From the NCBI GenBank assembly GCA_963402885.1, contig OY727096.1:13001820-13065819 (forward strand): 64,000 nt of DNA, read 5' to 3'. The stretch is from Antedon bifida (Eukaryota > Echinodermata > Crinoidea > Comatulida > Antedonidae). The notes under the pieces are model-generated. The model worked only from the letters and a program-made list of their open reading frames with translations, did not search any database and was not told the DNA's origin. Shown piece after piece: positions 21,316 through 31,842 of the stretch. A program made the translations under genes and the position numbers. Every line of letters starts with the position of its first letter. Position 1 is the stretch's first letter.

Positions 21316-21794
21316 CTGTAACTCATCGCAATCAAAGAACAGGCTTGTACCAATTATAAACGTCCATTCTCACACATACTTATCAACAGCTTCATGACTA
21401 AGAGAAGATGGCTCAATGACAAATGGCATCACCCCGATGTTGTTGTCAGCAAGAACAAGATCAGTCATTTACAACGGAACTCGAAATTTGGAAAAAGACT
21501 CCATAATCCCAATTCTTCCAGATGAAGAAATTGGCAATCTGTGTGCAGTCTCTCTGACCATCCCTCGTCATGAACACCGTGCAAAGAAGTATGGCCTTCG
21601 TTGTTGCTCCATTGACTTTCAACGTCACAATCTCCCCACTGACATGGTACAGCACCATCTCAGAGCCTACCACAGTGTTGTCTTGTAGGATGACATCTCT
21701 GGAGCTCTCAATTTCAATACCTGCTGGCCACGATATATCCTCAGCATTGTAGCGGTCTTGATATGTACCAGGAAAGACAGAACAGCAGATTAAT
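21316..21794 (-). pseudogene. PKHD1L1-like exon (FPGTYQDRY ... DCTQIANFFIW), copy A
   Basis: The most complete piece of the gene, between TTTTAG and GTAGGT on the minus strand. It encodes LICCSVFPGTYQDRY, PAGIEIESSRDVILQDNTVV, GSEMVLYHVSGE, DGQRDCTQIANFFIWKNWDY, LVLADNNIGVMPFVIEP and IIGTSLFFDCDELQ. These follow fibrocystin-L closely through one parallel beta-helix block. Four lesions break it: a shift after VSGE (the correct frame continues CDVESQWSNNEGH), a second shift before the FMTRDG segment, a third near 21465, and an in-frame TGA after DKYV. All are shared with 50470-50948. Confidence 0.85.
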
Positions 21795-21847
21795 CTAAAA
21801 TGTAAGTTACTATATAAGGGAAAGAGAAGTATTTTGGCATTGCTTAC

Positions 21848-21993
21848 CTGCTCCAACTGTGTGGTGAATTACATTATCCTGAATTGTTAGTCCTGAAGTA
21901 CCAAACATCCCGATAGCAGGACTGAAGCCATTATGAAATGTATACAACCGCTGGACCTTCTACAGTAACTTCTCCAATATCCAAGAAAGCAAC
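21848..21993 (-). pseudogene. PKHD1L1-like exon (SVAFLDIG / TSGLTIQDNVIHHTVG), second paralogue
   Basis: The minus strand encodes VAFLDIGEVTVEG, then shifts, then GFSPAIGMFGTSGLTIQDN and VIHHTVGAG before GTAAGC. Unlike the four related exons at 3429, 5531, 43493 and 44897 it keeps the FGTSGLT residues, but it has lost bases near 21944 (TATACAACCGCTGG), which shifts its frame. The lesions in the two paralogue groups are therefore different. Confidence 0.78.
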
Positions 21994-21994
21994 C

Positions 21995-22510
21995 TAAGGG
22001 AACATTATACTTACCCGTTGATTAAGTTAATTAACAATTGGGATGAAATATTTTACAGTACTTTGTACTTAATTTATTATTAACATTAAAACATATTTTA
22101 GTGTAAATTAAAAATAATTTTATTTTATAGTTGTTTATTTATAATTTAATTTAGCATTTACTTAAACTATAGGCTTAATATAATTAAGTTAAGTTATCTT
22201 GCCCAGTGGGCTAGTCACAACAAAAACAAAAATCAAGCCCTGCTGAAATGGAAGCCTTATAATTCTTTTTTGCACTTTTTTTTATAAAAAGAAGAATTAT
22301 CTGCAATTGCGCCATTGGCTGCAACAGTATTTTTAATTAATGATTTATGGTTTTTTTCAAATAACTACTGCATATATCACAATATATCACTTTTTAACAA
22401 TTAGCCAGTAAATCATGGTCTGGTGTTAACATTCTGAATTTTCCACTGATGCAGTGATGCCTGAATTTCACTACACTGCATAAAATATTAGTAAGCCTAT
22501 TATAAGATTA
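21995..22510. other. AT-rich spacer
   Basis: No coding signal seen. It contains ordinary A/T tracts and the sequence is repeated at 51149-51670. Confidence 0.4.
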
Positions 22511-22511
22511 C

Positions 22512-22626
22512 CTTTTCCTTCAAATAGAATACAGTAAATGTCCATCTGGGTCTTGTCTTCTAATATGCGATGCTTCAAAACACATATCCAGTCGTCTTCT
22601 GTTGGTCATTTTGAGATTTTTTTCTT
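22512..22626 (-). other. Candidate short exon (MTNRRRLDMCFEASHIRR)
   Basis: A minus-strand block between TTTCTTCAG and GTAATC reads MTNRRRLDMCFEASHIRR and on to LLYSI then a stop, five codons before the donor. It could be a small terminal exon or chance. The protein is not recognised. The copy at about 51666-51780 is identical as far as I can see. Confidence 0.25.
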
Positions 22627-22679
22627 CTGAAGAAACAATAACAATTCTACTAATTTTTTAATTAATTATTAATTATTAG

Positions 22680-22816
22680 GTCGTACAGACAGTGACCAAC
22701 AACTTTATGTCTTGTCTGAAGAATCACCCAAGAACACAGACAAGTCAGCACAGATCTCGAATTATAAAATATTGCTTATTGAATCGATCAAAAGATGTGT
22801 ACGGCGTAACAGTTAG
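22680..22816 (+). other. Candidate last exon (TDSDQQLYVLSEESPKNTDK)
   Basis: After TTATTAG the plus strand is open for 44 codons: RTDSDQQLYVLSEESPKNTD, then SAQISNYKILLIESIKRCV and a TAG. A hydrophilic segment with an LYVLSEE motif reads like real protein, but no family is recognised and no companion exon was found. The copy in C is at 51834-51970. Its acceptor faces that of the minus-strand candidate about 50 bp away. Confidence 0.3.
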
Positions 22817-22974
22817 CGTTATTTAAATATTCCTTGTTTTTAACTATATAAATATTGACTTTTTGGAACTGAAGTTGATTTATAAAAAGCATATAGGCCT
22901 ATTTACATCGTATTTGTTACATATAACCCTGAATAGTCTTTGGTTTGGTGTTTAATATAGGACATGCGGATAGA

Positions 22975-23660
22975 TTGTACTGTGTTTATTAGGTATTGGT
23001 ATATAGGCTAGGCCAATACTAGGATGATAGGTCCCAGCATGTAGGCTATAGCCTGCTGGGCCTAAAAAAAAATAAACCTTAAACCAAAATTACATTTCCT
23101 AGTTTTTAGAATGAAAGCTGTCTACAGAAAAACCAATTGATATCTAAGCTAGGCCTAATTGAATATAGGGTCTTCGGCCTAGGCTAGCTTGATACTAGAC
23201 TAACGATATAGCCTTTATAGTAATAATACTAGCCTAGCTAGGCCTTATAGGCCTAACCCATTCCCATAAAAGAAAGAAGAAGAAAACAGATCTGTCATAT
23301 AGGCCTAGCTAGCCTAACTAGGCCTAGGCTAGAGCTATAATAGACTATAGGCCTAGTAGGCCTAGAGCTAATACTAGGCCTAGGCCTATTATTATGATTA
23401 GGCCTAGGCCTAGCCTAGGCCTATTCTATTGTTGCAACCACTTTACCTTAAAAAAACAATTTGTATCCAAAGCTAATTTGATACGAAGACATCCTTCCAC
23501 ATTCCAATAAAAAGGGGCCTAGGCCTAGCTAAGTATAAAAAGTGTATTGATATACAATACAATACAACGAATAGGCCTAGGCCTAGGCTAGGCCGAAATC
23601 AAACTTCCCCGCAGGAGGTTCGTGCAAAAAAACACTTAAATAGGCCTAGGCCTGGACCCA
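22975..23660. repeat. AGGCCTAG palindromic repeat field
   Basis: Many copies of TAGGCCTA and AGGCCTAGGCCTAG are scattered in AT-rich DNA, densest at 23210-23430 and 23515-23660. Copy C (52135-52820) differs in repeat number at several points, as expected of an unstable simple repeat. No gene is seen. Confidence 0.8.
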
Positions 23661-23664
23661 CACT

Positions 23665-24925
23665 TTTAGAGACTCGTCAACTTATTGTTTAAGAATGCAG
23701 ATATTTTTTGCCCCGTCGATATAAAATATTTTCCCGTAGAAGTAATTATTAGTTTATTACTAATTTTTCTGTTAAGGTAGTATAAGTATAGGATTTGGTA
23801 AATCATTATTTTAATACAAATAAATATAAGTAGAACCACCAGAACTATTTCCGCTATACAGCCCTATTTAAAAATGGCCTGGTCTAAATTAACATTCTAC
23901 CTACTAGGGGAACGTAGGTTGGCCGAGGCACTCTGCTTGACTTTCTAGGCCCCCCACACTACAAGTCCTAGGCCTACCCGTTAGGCCAATTTCTCTCGCG
24001 TTGTGGTAATAAGGATACGCAGCTAAAGTGAATTTCCTCCGCTACACACTGAACCACGAGCTAAGCCTACATATTTACCGATACTCGTCAATTTATTTTT
24101 TATGGCATCAATGCTACACATTTTGCCCATTGTTAATACATTTTCTCGTACTAAAAGTACTTATTAATTTAATTCATTATGTCTATACTTTATTTATTTA
24201 GATATTTAGTTCCCGTTTCTTGTTGAAATAAACTGCAAATAAATAAAGCTATTGTATTTCTAAAGGTTCCTTTAGCAAAATGGAATCATCTTTCCTATAG
24301 TATATAAGAATACAAAAATATTTAGGATCTCGCTATTTATCTGGGCGATGTAGTCTGTGGGGTTAAAGAATACTCGAGCGGAAGAATGCAACACATAATA
24401 ACCATATCTATTACCAGTAAAACAGCGTCCTCTCTTATTATTTCGCGTAGGTTTCAAATAACGGGGAAAAAAAGTTAAGTAATATCTAATTAATGACTAA
24501 TAATTACATTACATTTTAATATTTAATAGCATAAGTGTGTTCCACTCATAAAAGAGTATTTAATTCCAAAATTGTAATACAGTATATCGAAAAGTTAGAT
24601 TTTTATTAGTGATAGAAATTAATTAGTATTATTTGGATAAAATAAAACTGTAAAAACATCATTCAAAAACCATCGTGGAAAAATACTTAACCAACTTCAA
24701 TTTTGTTAAAATTTGGTACAATAATTCTATATGTATTTATTTATCTTTAGTAAAAAAATTGGGTAATTTACTAGAATTTTAGATGATTTGGAAATTTTTT
24801 ATCTTTCAAAATATGATGCCTATGGTTCTACTATACATTTACAACATTTTTTTTACTAAAAGTGCGCCTAAGTTATTTAAAAAAAAAACTTGATACTAGT
24901 ATTTTTCTTTTACATTATAACATTT
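23665..24925 (-). repeat. Dispersed repeat family, about 1.25 kb, inverse of 13940-15185
   Basis: Reverse-complement relative of the repeat inside the 10.4 kb element. It contains GAGACTCGTC at 23669 and the related ATACTCGTCAATTTA at 24081, AAAGGTTCCTTTAGCAAAATGG at 24263, AAAGAATACTCGAGCGGAAG at 24365, and TTGGGTAATTTACTAGAATTTTAG. No coding sequence is recognised. Confidence 0.75.
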
Positions 24926-25020
24926 GTGTAGTAAATTTTTCTTCTCATAAGCTATTATAGTGTAGGCCCTACATTTATATTATAGTAGAACCCCTCGTTT
25001 AATTGGGGACAGCTCTTTTT

Positions 25021-25510
25021 ACTATTTCGCCTTAACGTCTGTTTTTTTAACATTCGCCATTTACATTGCAAATTATAAATGGTATTATTATTTTTTAGTG
25101 GATTTAGAATAGCTAGAACATGTGTGATAGTAGTTTTGACTACACTATATCAGGGAAGAGTGAGATTAAAGCAGTCGTGAATTAAAATTTCAATAAAATT
25201 TGTCAACAAATATAATTTTACTATTTCGCCTTAACGTCTGTTTTTTTAACATTCGCCATTTAGGCCTAGGCCTACATCGCATTATAAATGGTATTATAAT
25301 TCATACTGGATTTGGAATAGCTAGAACAGTGTGTAGTTTAAACTATACTATATCAGGGGAATGAACGTGAATTAAAATGTCCATAACATTTGTCAACAAA
25401 TATAATTTTGCGATTTCGCCTTAACGTCTGTTTTTTTTTTACATTCGCCATTTGCATTATAAATGGTATTATTTTTATAATGGATTTGGAATAGCTAGAA
25501 CATGTGTGTA
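25021..25510. repeat. Three-unit tandem repeat, about 190-199 bp
   Basis: Units starting ACTATTTCGCCTTAACGTCTG begin at 25021, 25220 and 25410. Each continues with TTTAACATTCGCCATTT, ATAAATGGTATTAT, GGATTTAGAATAGCTAGAACA and a TATCAGGG segment. AGGCCTAGGCCTA is inserted in unit 2. The copy in C starts at 54181. Confidence 0.85.
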
Positions 25511-25519
25511 GATCTTTTC

Positions 25520-26070
25520 CAGGTGGATTTCTTTTCGAGATTTCTTTCAAACTAAATGAGGGGATCTGCTAGGTTCCCGCCCGGAGAAATAGTTTTTCTT
25601 ACAAGATTTGAATAATCAACAATATCAACATTCAACAGTGTGGCGTGTTGACCGCAATGAATAACAATACCATCTTCCCCACTACACCTGCACCAACTCA
25701 TTTGCATAATAACGCACGGCATACCAACTGATCAATATTTGTATAGGAGTAGCAATCAATAGGTTGGTTGGATGGCTGCTGTTGTTCATCATTTAATTCA
25801 TTGTATCAGTTGTTTTGATTTTTCATGATCAATTATTCACTTAATTCATTTCATTTATTCATGATCAAACACAGTAAAATGTAGTACATGGTTTCGAATA
25901 ATGTTCGTTTGTTCAAAGTTAATAATTCAATTTAAAAAAAAATTGTGAAATTATTTATTACAATAATGCATATGTATTTAAATAAATAGAGAGAATACAC
26001 TAGCTAGGCTAGGCATCGGCATCTTTACACATTTCTATTTATTTGTTCCTAATTTTCTGACATAACTAAG
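25520..26070. other. Unassigned spacer
   Basis: AT-rich, no coding block. TCAACAGTGTGGCGTGTTGACCGC at 25633 recurs as TCAACAGTGTGGCGCGTTGACC at 26726, and the nearby CATCTTCCCCACTACACCTG (25671) recurs inverted near 26874-26893, so 25630-26895 has partly mirrored ends. Confidence 0.45.
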
Positions 26071-26382
26071 GTGTTCTTAGAATTGAGGGCGCCAAACATA
26101 AAATTTACGAGATCGGAAAGAGGCGGGAAGCCAAAAAAAATGATGGTGTGCTCCCTTGCCTCTAGCACGGTAAGGCTCTCTCACAGCCTTGGGGGTACCA
26201 CACATCAGATGCTTTGATGTTATTGCCTCATAATGTGTGGTGGAAAGGGGGACGTTTAAATCTGTGAACCCCAAACACAGAAGCTCGCATAGCTTTAACT
26301 CTTTTCCACCGACCGGCATGGGGTTTGAACCCACGATAATCGTGTTCCACGACGCTCTACCAACTGAGCTACCCGGCCCTCT
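26071..26382 (-). mobile_element. tRNA-derived SINE-like element (minus)
   Basis: The minus strand starts with a tRNA-like head of about 74 nt (26309-26382): GGGTAGCTCAGTTGGTAGAG is a good box A and GGTTTGAACCC a good box B, and six of seven acceptor-stem pairs can form. The anticodon arm is distorted (TCGTG, GAA, CACGA leaves only three loop bases), so it is not a working tRNA. A body of about 230 bp follows. The long minus frame through it is incidental. Copy C: 55232-55543. Confidence 0.65.
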
Positions 26383-26515
26383 GGTTAATAGCAAGGTTAA
26401 AACTAGATTCGTTTCCTCAAAATTACGTCATGAATATGCAAATTTATGACGTAACGATTAGAATGACGTAATATGAAGCGCGTATAAGACTATACTATTG
26501 TCACCTTTTATTACT

Positions 26516-26620
26516 CGTGTACATTGTGGCATAACGGGTAGTGCTCTAGTAACTATCGTTTGGATTGAATTCTCTCAGCTCTACTGGCTGGGGTTCGAAT
26601 CTCTACGGATTTCTTTTTTT
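26516..26620 (+). mobile_element. tRNA-like SINE or tRNA pseudogene (plus)
   Basis: TGGCATAACGGGTAGTGC resembles box A and GGGTTCGAATCTC box B, about 50 nt apart, followed by a long T run at 26609-26620 that would terminate RNA polymerase III. The acceptor ends do not pair well, so a functional tRNA is unlikely. It lies head to head with the element at 26071-26382. Copy C: 55677-55781. Confidence 0.55.
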
Positions 26621-27282
26621 TTAAAATAAATATAAAATGCTTTTCTTTTATTTTGAAAGAGAGATATTTAGAGAGTCAGGTTAATTTAGGATAATATAAT
26701 GTAAAAGATTAACAACATCAAAATTCAACAGTGTGGCGCGTTGACCGCCGCGAATGACTAACAATTGAATGTCAGAAAAAAAGGAATTATAGTTCTCTTC
26801 GTTACGTGTTTAGAAAAGAATTTATATCTCATCGTTGGTGGTATGTCGGCGTTGTTATGCAAATGGTTTGTACAGGTGTAGTGGGAAAGATGGTATTCCA
26901 ACCGTTTTAAACCAAAATATCGGCTAAATATATTCTTTTTTGCGTTTCAACATATATGTTAATGATTCCAATTACGATACAAACTTTTTTTTTATTTTGT
27001 AGGTAAAATGGCAGATATAACCCTTTTTGTCTTTCCCCTTAACGTTTTCATACCACAATCGCTGTGCTAAGGGGAATTTATTATATTACCCTTAAGGCCA
27101 TTTTACACTAAAAAGAGGGAAGTAAAATCAACCGATTGACCCCTATCTAAGTTTATTTTCTGTCAATCCTTAAGGCTACAATTTATATAAAACAAAATAA
27201 TTAAATGGTTAAATTCTGTTTCACAAAATTTATAAATAATTTTAGGTCCTAGAGGCATGTCTTTTAATTTGTTGTCGGTGTC
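26621..27282. other. Unassigned spacer
   Basis: No coding signal or family is recognised. It contains a pair of near-complementary blocks (CCCCTTAACG near 27037 and CTAAGGGGAA near 27066) that could form a hairpin. It is repeated at 55782-56443. Confidence 0.4.
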
Positions 27283-27590
27283 TTCTATTCTAGGCCTAGA
27301 AGGCCTAGCCTAGGTCTAAGTGATGCGGCCTTTGCCGCCTGGCTGGGCGTGAGGTGAGTTGGTACCAATTTTAAAAACTAGTTGCATAGGCCTAGTCAGC
27401 TAAGCTAAAAGGTTAGGCCTTAGCCTATTATAGTCGCCGCATAGTACTGTATATCGCTATTAATTAGGGCCAAAATTAAATAACTAGCCTAGGGGCCTAG
27501 CTTAGGCCTATTTAGCTTATTTTTCTTAGGCTAGGCCCTAGCCTAAGCCTAGCTAGGTAGGCCTAGAATAGGCCTAGTAGATATTCGCCC
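27283..27590. repeat. AGGCCTAG repeat patch
   Basis: Frequent TAGGCCTAG, CCTAGGCC and CTTAGGCC words. Copy C retains only the first part, because about 148 bp between GGGGC at 27492-27496 and AAGCAACG at 27645 is missing there. Confidence 0.75.
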
Positions 27591-27627
27591 AGGATTCGCG
27601 TATGGGTGTTAAACGGCTGGGGGTCCA

Positions 27628-27642
27628 GGGGGCGAAGCCCCC
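27628..27642. other. GC-rich hairpin GGGGGC-GAA-GCCCCC
   Basis: A perfect six-base-pair stem with a GAA loop inside GGGTCCAGGGGGCGAAGCCC. It lies in the stretch that copy C has lost. No function is assigned. Confidence 0.6.
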
Positions 27643-27645
27643 GGA

Positions 27646-28700
27646 AGCAACGCGTTCTAGCGTCATTTGAGGTCTTTTTAATCAGATTTAGGGTAGCCAT
27701 TTTTTCCATTTTTTATAATGCATAAATAAAATACTGCGTGCAAAAAAACGATGCGCGATGACTGTTTCAATCCATATTTTTCAATTTAAAAAATAAAAGT
27801 TCAAAGAAAATTTAGAAAAATAGAGTTGGAGGTCCCGGAAATTGGACTTATTATACTTCAAAACATGAAACAAAATATATAAGTCCCTATCATGGTTGTG
27901 ACTGAGCTAAGAAATGTTTGAAAAATAGAGATGTTAGGTCCCGGAAAATGTACTTCTTGTTCTTCGAAATATGACCAGCTTTATTGTTGGGGCTGAGCTA
28001 AAAAAATGTTTAAAACTAGAGCTGCAGGTTGCAATTGCATTTTATACTTTGGAAACATCAGGCCTAGAGGCTTAAAAAACGCAAGCGTAGACCTTTTTCA
28101 GTCGGGGAAATAAGTTTATTCCTCCCAGGTGTATGCGTGCGTACCATCTGGACTACTTCCGCGAGTGGTGAGAAATTCATGACATACAGGATATTGAAAA
28201 ATGTAATAACTTAGCTATAATAAGATGTTGGCTAAGCGAAAAGGGCATGTTTTTTTGTTTAGTAATGGATGAAAAATTTATTTTAGGTGCCCCACGGTAC
28301 AGAAGGTTACTTGTAAATTAAAAAATTGGTGAACATACGAACAATTTAACATAATTCGTTTTTGCTGTAGTGTAGCGTACGTCGACGCAGTACACGACGT
28401 AACCGTCGGTAAACTTCGCCTGGAAAATAACTACAGTACACATTTTGGTCCCTGGATGAAACATGATATCACGCGTCTCGACCCAACGTTGAACGATTCG
28501 TACAAAGGGATACCGCCAGACAAGTGCGTACCTAGCTAATGTTTAGTAGTAAGTTAGATCGCTGGCAATAATGAATGCATAAAAGTGGATATTAGCCCTC
28601 TGACGTACTCTCACGGTCAATGGAACGTCGTGGTTTTCTAGGCGCTGAAGCTATATGAAGTGAACGCGAACGTTTTTTACTGTATATTATATTCCCCGAC
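27646..28700. other. Unassigned sequence, weak internal repeats
   Basis: No coding block. Related short sections recur: AAAATAGAGTTGGAGGTCCCGGAA (27818), AAAATAGAGATGTTAGGTCCCGGAA (27921) and AAACTAGAGCTGCAGGT (28013), about 100 bp apart, so this is an old tandem repeat. Copy C: 56672-57710. Confidence 0.45.
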
Positions 28701-28710
28701 AAAAAGTACC

Positions 28711-28795
28711 CGTGTTCCCCGACGGGGGGGCTAGGCTCCCCGACGAGGGGGCTAGAGCCCCCGTAGCGCCCCCCCCCCCCCCCCCCCCACTGGCG
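28711..28795. repeat. G/C homopolymer-rich patch
   Basis: CCCCGACGGGGGGGCTAGGC is followed by a run of about 20 C at 28768-28789. Copy C has a much shorter tract (57780-57800). The small minus-strand frame (Gly-rich) through it is a by-product of the repeat. Confidence 0.75.
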
Positions 28796-28859
28796 CCACC
28801 ACTGTTAAACGGATGATCGGGCCCACTTTTGTATGCGCACCAAACAAAAGGAGGCCTCC

Positions 28860-29827
28860 AAATAGCCATAAATAAACACAGAACTAAATGGCCATTAAAC
28901 TAGTTTAGTATCTAGTCAAGTATCAGCCGCGCAATGTTTTTATGAATATAGTAAATATTAATTAATTATTAAACAGCCGATAAATACTAATCAATGTGTC
29001 TTAATACAAAACAAATTTTACTAATCTAACATCTAGTTTTAATGATTAATTATAATAATTAATCGTATATTTCTTTTTTTTACGTCTTTTCTTATTTCTG
29101 CATATCATTATTATACATGATACCCAAAACAACAAGGCTCATCTCATAAACACAATATTTCCCGTTTTTTTAATTGTACTTCTTCATTTCTTATGCACTC
29201 GGAGTTTATAACTTGATACAGAAACCATAATCCTGTTATCGATAAAATGAATATTAATTATTAATATTGGTAATGGTAACTAATAATAAATAAACTAATT
29301 TCCAACATTTAAAAAACACAAATTGCAGAATAAAACCAAAACGGAAACAAAACAACTTTATTTATAAAAATCACACATACTTATTGGCACATGTAAAATA
29401 AAAAAAAAAAAAAAATGTACTGGCGTAACTGATGGCCGCAATAACTGGTGGCTGAAATGATCCCAAAAGAGTTATGTTGTCTGGTACTCGTTGTGTTAAC
29501 ATTAATAATGTCTTTTTCCTTTTCATATAGGCCTAGTGTCTGATGTGTTGATGGAGTAAATGTTCTTGGGCAGCTGGTTGCAGTTTTTCTCATTTTCTAT
29601 GGCTATATTGTTCTTAGTTGATGTCATATTCTAAATATGTAATTTGTATTGTCATGACGTTGAAAATATTTAAATAACAATTGTCCATGTGGTTTTTAAC
29701 ATCTTTAGATTCATCTGATGTCCAAATCCAGTAAAAGTATTGGATTATTTTATTGATGATTTGTTCTACTGTACAATCATGTAAGAATTAGAAATCTGGC
29801 TACTCGCTCAAAGCTGCTACAGTAATG
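28860..29827. other. AT-rich spacer, nothing recognised
   Basis: Includes an A15 tract near 29400. Short open frames here have no recognisable content. Copy C: 57889-58831. Confidence 0.4.
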
Positions 29828-29831
29828 TACT

Positions 29832-31436
29832 CTGCCCTGATTTACGAAAGGGCATTATCTCAAAAAATGTAGTTTTGAGTAAATAAGCAAAACGTGTTTG
29901 AGTTTATCTTTAAAAATCTAGAGACAAATTAATGGTTTTTCAGTTATAATAGGTATTAGTACATATATAGAAAATATTTAACATGAATTTTATTTTAATA
30001 ATTTATTTTTTAGGGGGTCAAAATTGAGATAATTCCTTCTTGTAAATTATTCATACTAACTAATAACAATAGATAATTTAACAAAAGGCATTATCTCTAT
30101 ATTTACATAGAATGTACACTACAAAACTAATCTAATAGCACAAGACAAATATGTTGCAGTAGGGATAGGTTAAAGTTAATGAGAGGGAGTAACATGTGGC
30201 TGTTGGGTGAGGGATGGGGAGGGTGTTTGTGGGGGTGGGGATTGGTTTGGGGGGGGGGGGACGTTGTGGTGCTCGCTCGGAAGGATTTCATGAAATTTGA
30301 TGACAAAAACATAAAACAACCATTTATAAAAACTCGATTTACAGTAATTTATCGCATTTTCTATCTTGATACAGATTATTGCTTTATGCATTATATTTAC
30401 AAGTTTTGTATTTGATATATTTATGCGTTTTTAACAGATTGCGTACGTTTGAAGTTGGTGGATTTTTCCAAAAGTTTTCTGTTTGTGGAATCAATTTTTT
30501 TATCATGTTGTCTTTTTTAATTTGTGGAGTTCCTGTTTTTCTTTAAAAACTCTCTAGACATATAACTGGTATCCATATACTCACATTTCCAGTATAATTT
30601 TGTTTCAACCTTTTTAAAGAGTACTTCTTTAACATCATGAAGTTTTGGTATGCGTAGAAGTCGGTATGAGACATTTTGTTGTCTATAAAAAGTACAAATT
30701 TATTAATATTATGCAAATATAATAATATATAATAGAATAATCAATGTAAAGGAATAATCAATGTAATGGAATTCAATGTAATGACTACGCTTACTTACAG
30801 CCACACCCAAAAAAACATGTAATTCAAAAGACTAAAATACGAATTTCCCAATGCCATTGTTTTATAACAAAAGTTGCTTGACATTGATTTAAATATCAAT
30901 TGGAAAACACTACAAATGACCATTGGACTTTTTTGACATTTTCAAGGATAATAACGAAGACATAAGTAATAAAAAGTATTAAACTTAGGCCTACTCATTC
31001 AATAGGCTCCTGAAAATGTCCTTTGCAGCCATGTTCTTCCATTTTAGTTTGGTATCCGCATAAATTTATTTTAGTGTTGTCAAATACAATAATTTGATTA
31101 AAAGTATTCAATTTATTTTAGTTAACATCTACAAACATAGTTTGAGCGTGCTAATTAGCATGCATCAAGTCGACTTCTGATTGGATAATTGTTACTGCTG
31201 CGTGTGCAGTCAAGCGATCATTTCCTGTTGTGTATTGTTTTTTTGAGATAATGCTTTCTACTGAATTTTTTGTAGGTATGAATAAAGATAATGCCCAAAC
31301 TGATTTAAATTTTTTTAATATTTTTAATATTTATAGAAAAAATTTTCGGTATAGATTATACCCTCAAAAGTCATGTAAGACAAAAATCTCAATTTTGAAA
31401 AAAATTGAGATAATGCCCTTTCGTAAATCAGGGCAG
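29832..31436. mobile_element. 1605 bp TIR DNA element, non-autonomous, TACT target duplication
   Basis: Perfect 32 bp inverted ends begin CTGCCCTGATTTACGAAAGG. TACT stands on both sides (29828-29831 and 31437-31440), and copy C has a single TACT in the uninterrupted sequence at 58832-58835, which is an empty site. No transposase frame is seen. Motifs like GAGATAATGCC recur inside both ends (about 30014, 30089, 31245, 31288). A G-rich tract, with a run of about 12 G, lies at 30185-30262. The superfamily is not assigned. Confidence 0.9.
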
Positions 31437-31842
31437 TACTGTGTTAGGAATACTATTAATTGAATCTAACATACACTGGATAGTTCCTAATTTCAGTCTG
31501 TTACACTAGTATTAATTTTAAGAATTTTATTAAGGAACATACTACACTAATTGTGCTTCATATTTTCATATTCATACCGGTAATTTTTTTAAAAACATTT
31601 GACGTTTTTAACATGTATGAAATCTATCTCCAGCAGGATCAATTGCAGGACAATTGTTCTTGTCTTATATGTGATGATTTTTATGTATAAATAAATGATC
31701 ATAATGTAAAGAAAAATAAATTAGAAACATTGACATTCTAGCTGAAATACTTTGAAATATTTAATCACTGAATAACTTAATAAATTACACTTTAATATTG
31801 TGAACATTTCCAAATTGATCAGCTTGTATTATACCATGTACC

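Noticed and set aside
26309..26382. Functional tRNA gene
   Set aside because: The acceptor and T arms fit, but the anticodon arm has a three-base loop and the unit continues into a SINE body.
26077..26394. 105-codon minus-strand protein
   Set aside because: It is the translation of a tRNA-like head and SINE body; the GSSVGRA-type string is typical of translated tRNA-like sequence.
28687..28869. Gly-rich small protein
   Set aside because: It is generated by a C homopolymer and GC-rich repeat whose length differs in copy C (57611-57880).
30127..30415. Overlapping Pro/His-rich and Trp/Gly-rich small proteins
   Set aside because: Both strands are open across a G-rich tract in the 1.6 kb element; this is composition, not coding.
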